Below, one piece after another: positions 61,927 to 64,000 of a DNA stretch of 64,000 nucleotides (within the stretch, counting starts at the first letter, position 1; each line of letters starts with the position of its first letter). Under the pieces are notes generated by a model. That model searched no databases. It saw only the letters and a program-made list of their open reading frames with translations, and was not told the DNA's origin. The position numbers and the translations under genes were made by a program. Source of the stretch: JBBQSN01 sp963825505 (GTDB lineage: Bacteria; Actinomycetota; Actinomycetes; Actinomycetales; CAWJMD01); assembly GCA_963825505.1 (NCBI GenBank), contig CAWGTL010000002.1:62001-126000 (forward strand), in the 5' to 3' direction.

Positions 61927-63215
61927 AGCACCGCCGTGCGCAGGTCGCCCTTCGAGGTGCCGAACCGAGCCGGCGGGTAGCTCGGCAGCACGAACCCGGT
62001 CGGCAGGATCCCCGGCGGCGCCGACGGTGGTGCGCCGGCGCCGGGAACACGGTCCAGGTACGCCCGCGCGGCCTGCTCCGCCATGACGAGGCGGTCGACG
62101 GTCGTCGTACCGGTGCTCGGCCCGAGGTACGCGGCGGTGAGCAGCATCAGCTCGCTCACGGCGGTCGGCTGCTCGGGCCCCGGGTCGGGGAACGAGTCGG
62201 AGAACAGCTGGTCCAGCGTCCTGACGGCGTAGGCGACCAGGAGCAGGACGACGACGGCCGCGAGGACGACCGCCGGCAGCGCGAGCGGCCCTTCACGCAG
62301 CACGTAGACCAGGGCCAGCACCTGCAGGAAGGTGCCGGTGAGGGTGACCCAGGCCCCGACCGCGATGCCCGCGACCGTCGGTGACGACGACGGACCCACG
62401 ATCTTGAGGACGACCGGCGCCATGCCGACGAGGAGCGCCGACGCGGCCGCGGTCACCAGCAGCTGTCCCTCGGCGCCCTCCGGCGCCGTGCCGAGCAGCG
62501 CCGTCAGCGTCTCGGACGAGCCCACCAGCGCCGTCAGGAGCGCCAGCAGCGCGGTGAAGCTGCTCGCCCAGCTCTCCGAGAGCGACCAGTCCGTCGGGGC
62601 GCCCGTCACCGGCGTGCTCCCGCTGACCGTCCCGACCACCGGTTCGCGGGGTGCGTTCCCCACCGGGGCCTTCCACTCCGGCTCGCCGGCCGTCACCTTC
62701 TGGAGGGGCCTGCGCAGAGCCCGGCGGTACACGGGGACCACCGGCGCCGCCGCCGCGAGGGCCGCGGCCACCAGGACGACGAGGAGCCAGGTCCACTCAG
62801 GCTCCTCGGTGCCCTCGGGCTCCAGCGTCACATCGACCGTCTGGGTGTCGTCCGGGCCGAGGGTGAGGACGACGACCGCGCCGCCGTCGGGGACCTCGCA
62901 GGAGACCTCGATCGTCACCGACTGCACGCGGTTCGCCGCGACCTGGTCGGGAGAGACCTCCGGCGGCGCGCAGTCGTCACCCAGTCCGCTCTTGGCGGCC
63001 ACCGCCAGCTCCACGGTCGAGGCCGAGGCGTTGGTCACCTCGAGCGAGCCGCTCCACGTGCCGTCGTCCTCGCTGACGTCGACGACCGCCGTGCCCGAGT
63101 CGTCGCCGGGCACGGCGACCGCCGGGCCGGGGACGGCGTCGGCCTGCGCGGTCACCACCGGTCCGACCGCCAGCACCGCCGCGGCCAGCACGGCCGTCAC
63201 CACCCGAGCCCTCAT
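61923..63215 (-). CDS. Membrane protein with exported N-terminal domain, unknown function
   Basis: Predicted 430-residue protein, not assigned to a family. Signal peptide (about 1-26), an exported beta-rich domain of about 110 residues with two Cys that could pair (DDCAPPE and EVSCEVPDG), a membrane helix (about 144-164), a cytoplasmic linker, then about four helices (about 215-340) and a hydrophilic C-tail rich in Pro. ATG 63215 has GGAGGG seven bases upstream. Its start is 75 bases from the stop of the membrane protein to its right and in the same direction. Confidence 0.7.
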   Translation of the reverse strand: MRARVVTAVLAAAVLAVGPVVTAQADAVPGPAVAVPGDDSGTAVVDVSEDDGTWSGSLEVTNASASTVELAVAAKSGLGDDCAPPEVSPDQVAANRVQSVTIEVSCEVPDGGAVVVLTLGPDDTQTVDVTLEPEGTEEPEWTWLLVVLVAAALAAAAPVVPVYRRALRRPLQKVTAGEPEWKAPVGNAPREPVVGTVSGSTPVTGAPTDWSLSESWASSFTALLALLTALVGSSETLTALLGTAPEGAEGQLLVTAAASALLVGMAPVVLKIVGPSSSPTVAGIAVGAWVTLTGTFLQVLALVYVLREGPLALPAVVLAAVVVLLLVAYAVRTLDQLFSDSFPDPGPEQPTAVSELMLLTAAYLGPSTGTTTVDRLVMAEQAARAYLDRVPGAGAPPSAPPGILPTGFVLPSYPPARFGTSKGDLRTAVL

Positions 63216-63289
63216 CGCCCGCCCTCCGTCCGGTGTCCCGGCCGAAGCGTCCCACCGCCGGGCCACGGCCACCAGGGCCGCCCGCTCGA

Positions 63290-64000
63290 TCACCGCGACC
63301 GACGTGCGGCCGGCACGGGTGGGCCGTCCCGCAGCCAGAGCCGCACGTGCGCCGGCTGCACGGCCTCACGCACCACGACGACCAGCTCCTGGCTCAGGAC
63401 GTCGAGGTCGGTCACCGACCGGGCCGCGGCGCCGAACCCGTGGACGGTCCGCTCGGCGTCGTAGCGGCTGCGGAAGAACCGCCGGTCCACGACGGCCCGC
63501 ACCCGCCGGCGCACCGGCTGGAACAGCGCGGCCACCGCGAGCGTCGAGGCTGCGACGGCGACGTCGGACTCGCGGGTCACCGGCCGCAGCAGGACCCCGA
63601 GCAGCAGCACCGACGAGAGGTAGGTGGCCGCGAGCACCACGACCACCGGGCCGTACACCAGCGAGCGCCGGACGACGACGTCGACGCCGTAGAGCCGGTA
63701 CCGCAGCACGGCCACCGCGATGGCCACCGGCAGCACGACCAGCAGGCCGATCAGGAAGGTGAACCAGCCGACGACGGCGACGCCGAGCCAGGACCCCGCG
63801 TCGGCCTCGCCCGCGACCGCGCTGGCGCCGCCGGCGACCGCCAGCCCGCTCATCAGGAGCAGGAGCGCGGCGGTGACGACGAGCAGCTGCTGCCGGCGCA
63901 CGCCGTGGGCGCCGCGCAGCTGCAGGACCACGCCGAGGATCGCCACCAGGCCGCAGCCGGACGTGACCAGGTTGCCCACCTGCGACGCCAGCGTGGCCAG
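63290..64000 (-). CDS. Membrane protein resembling the sensor part of actinobacterial histidine kinases (N-terminus beyond window)
   Basis: At least 236 residues, running off the right edge. Four to five helices are followed by RYRLYGVDVVVRRSLVYGPVVVV (quoted in part), a further helix pair, then LFQPVRRRVRAVVDRRFFRSRYDAERTVHGFG and VVREAVQPAHVRLWLRDG. This series is the standard multi-helix plus linker module of actinobacterial sensor kinases, but the protein stops before any kinase domain, so it is either a kinase-less sensor or a truncated one. The in-frame GTG at 63979 is internal to a helix and is probably not the start. Confidence 0.75.
   Translation of the reverse strand: MATLASQVGNLVTSGCGLVAILGVVLQLRGAHGVRRQQLLVVTAALLLLMSGLAVAGGASAVAGEADAGSWLGVAVVGWFTFLIGLLVVLPVAIAVAVLRYRLYGVDVVVRRSLVYGPVVVVLAATYLSSVLLLGVLLRPVTRESDVAVAASTLAVAALFQPVRRRVRAVVDRRFFRSRYDAERTVHGFGAAARSVTDLDVLSQELVVVVREAVQPAHVRLWLRDGPPVPAARRSR

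Overview
The window is very GC-rich DNA (clearly above 70% by eye) with dense, tightly overlapping genes, many GTG starts and strong third-position G/C bias. Gene content points to an actinobacterium, most likely of the Nocardioidaceae/Propionibacteriales: a Cvn-type conservon, a bacterial proteasome activator ending in GQYL, a PAC2 protein, a DUF222/13E12-type HNH protein, a FabG4-like reductase beside an HtdX-like dehydratase and a thiolase, and an LCP cell-wall ligase. The genus is an inference; no 16S or strongly diagnostic marker is present.

Layout. 1-5.4 kb: LCP ligase (runs off the left edge), fatty-acyl-CoA ligase, penicillin-binding protein. 5.4-13.1 kb: MFS transporter + ogt, then a tetR-ABC-ABC heterodimeric exporter with a clear palindromic operator, an AlkA-like glycosylase and a small membrane protein. 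13.1-20.3 kb: lipid metabolism, with a leftward thiolase-FabG4-HtdX operon facing a rightward TetR-acyl-CoA oxidase operon, then a thioesterase and a PPOX protein. 20.3-22.3 kb: aldo/keto reductase, PhyH dioxygenase, tRNA-Ser(UGA). 22.3-26.9 kb: a SARP/AfsR-like regulator divergent from a small membrane-anchored peptide gene with a 62-bp tandem repeat, followed by a secreted zinc metallopeptidase; this is the least explained accessory locus. 27-32 kb: TerD-like protein, a SAM riboswitch plus a Cys-containing leader ORF ahead of cysteine dioxygenase and rhodanese, PAC2 protein, and cysK-cysE. 31.8-36.7 kb: conservon cvnA-B-C-D. 36.8-43 kb: MobA-like transferase, GNAT, DUF222-HNH, quinone reductase, bpa, small unknowns, HAD phosphatase. 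43-51.5 kb: large secreted nuclease with RTX repeats, HAD phosphatase, serS, lipid kinase, two PAP2 phosphatases, pheA. 51.6-58.2 kb: EamA exporter divergent from a CGNR regulator, larB-larC, a large phosphatase-fold membrane protein, GT2. 58.2-64 kb: HEAT-repeat protein, DUF4395, arcA, AlkZ-like winged-helix protein, two membrane proteins, the last running off the right edge.

Sulfur metabolism is a theme (riboswitch, leader peptide, cysteine dioxygenase, rhodanese, cysK, cysE within 4 kb), as is lipid turnover (acyl-CoA ligase, thiolase, oxidase, thioesterase, lipid kinase, PAP2 pair).

Data quality. At least eight otherwise well-conserved genes, including serS, which is essential, are broken by single-base insertions or deletions that are repaired by changing one base. 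I read these as sequence or assembly errors rather than biology, and give the full gene span for each. No stretch longer than about 300 bases lacks a gene or named element.
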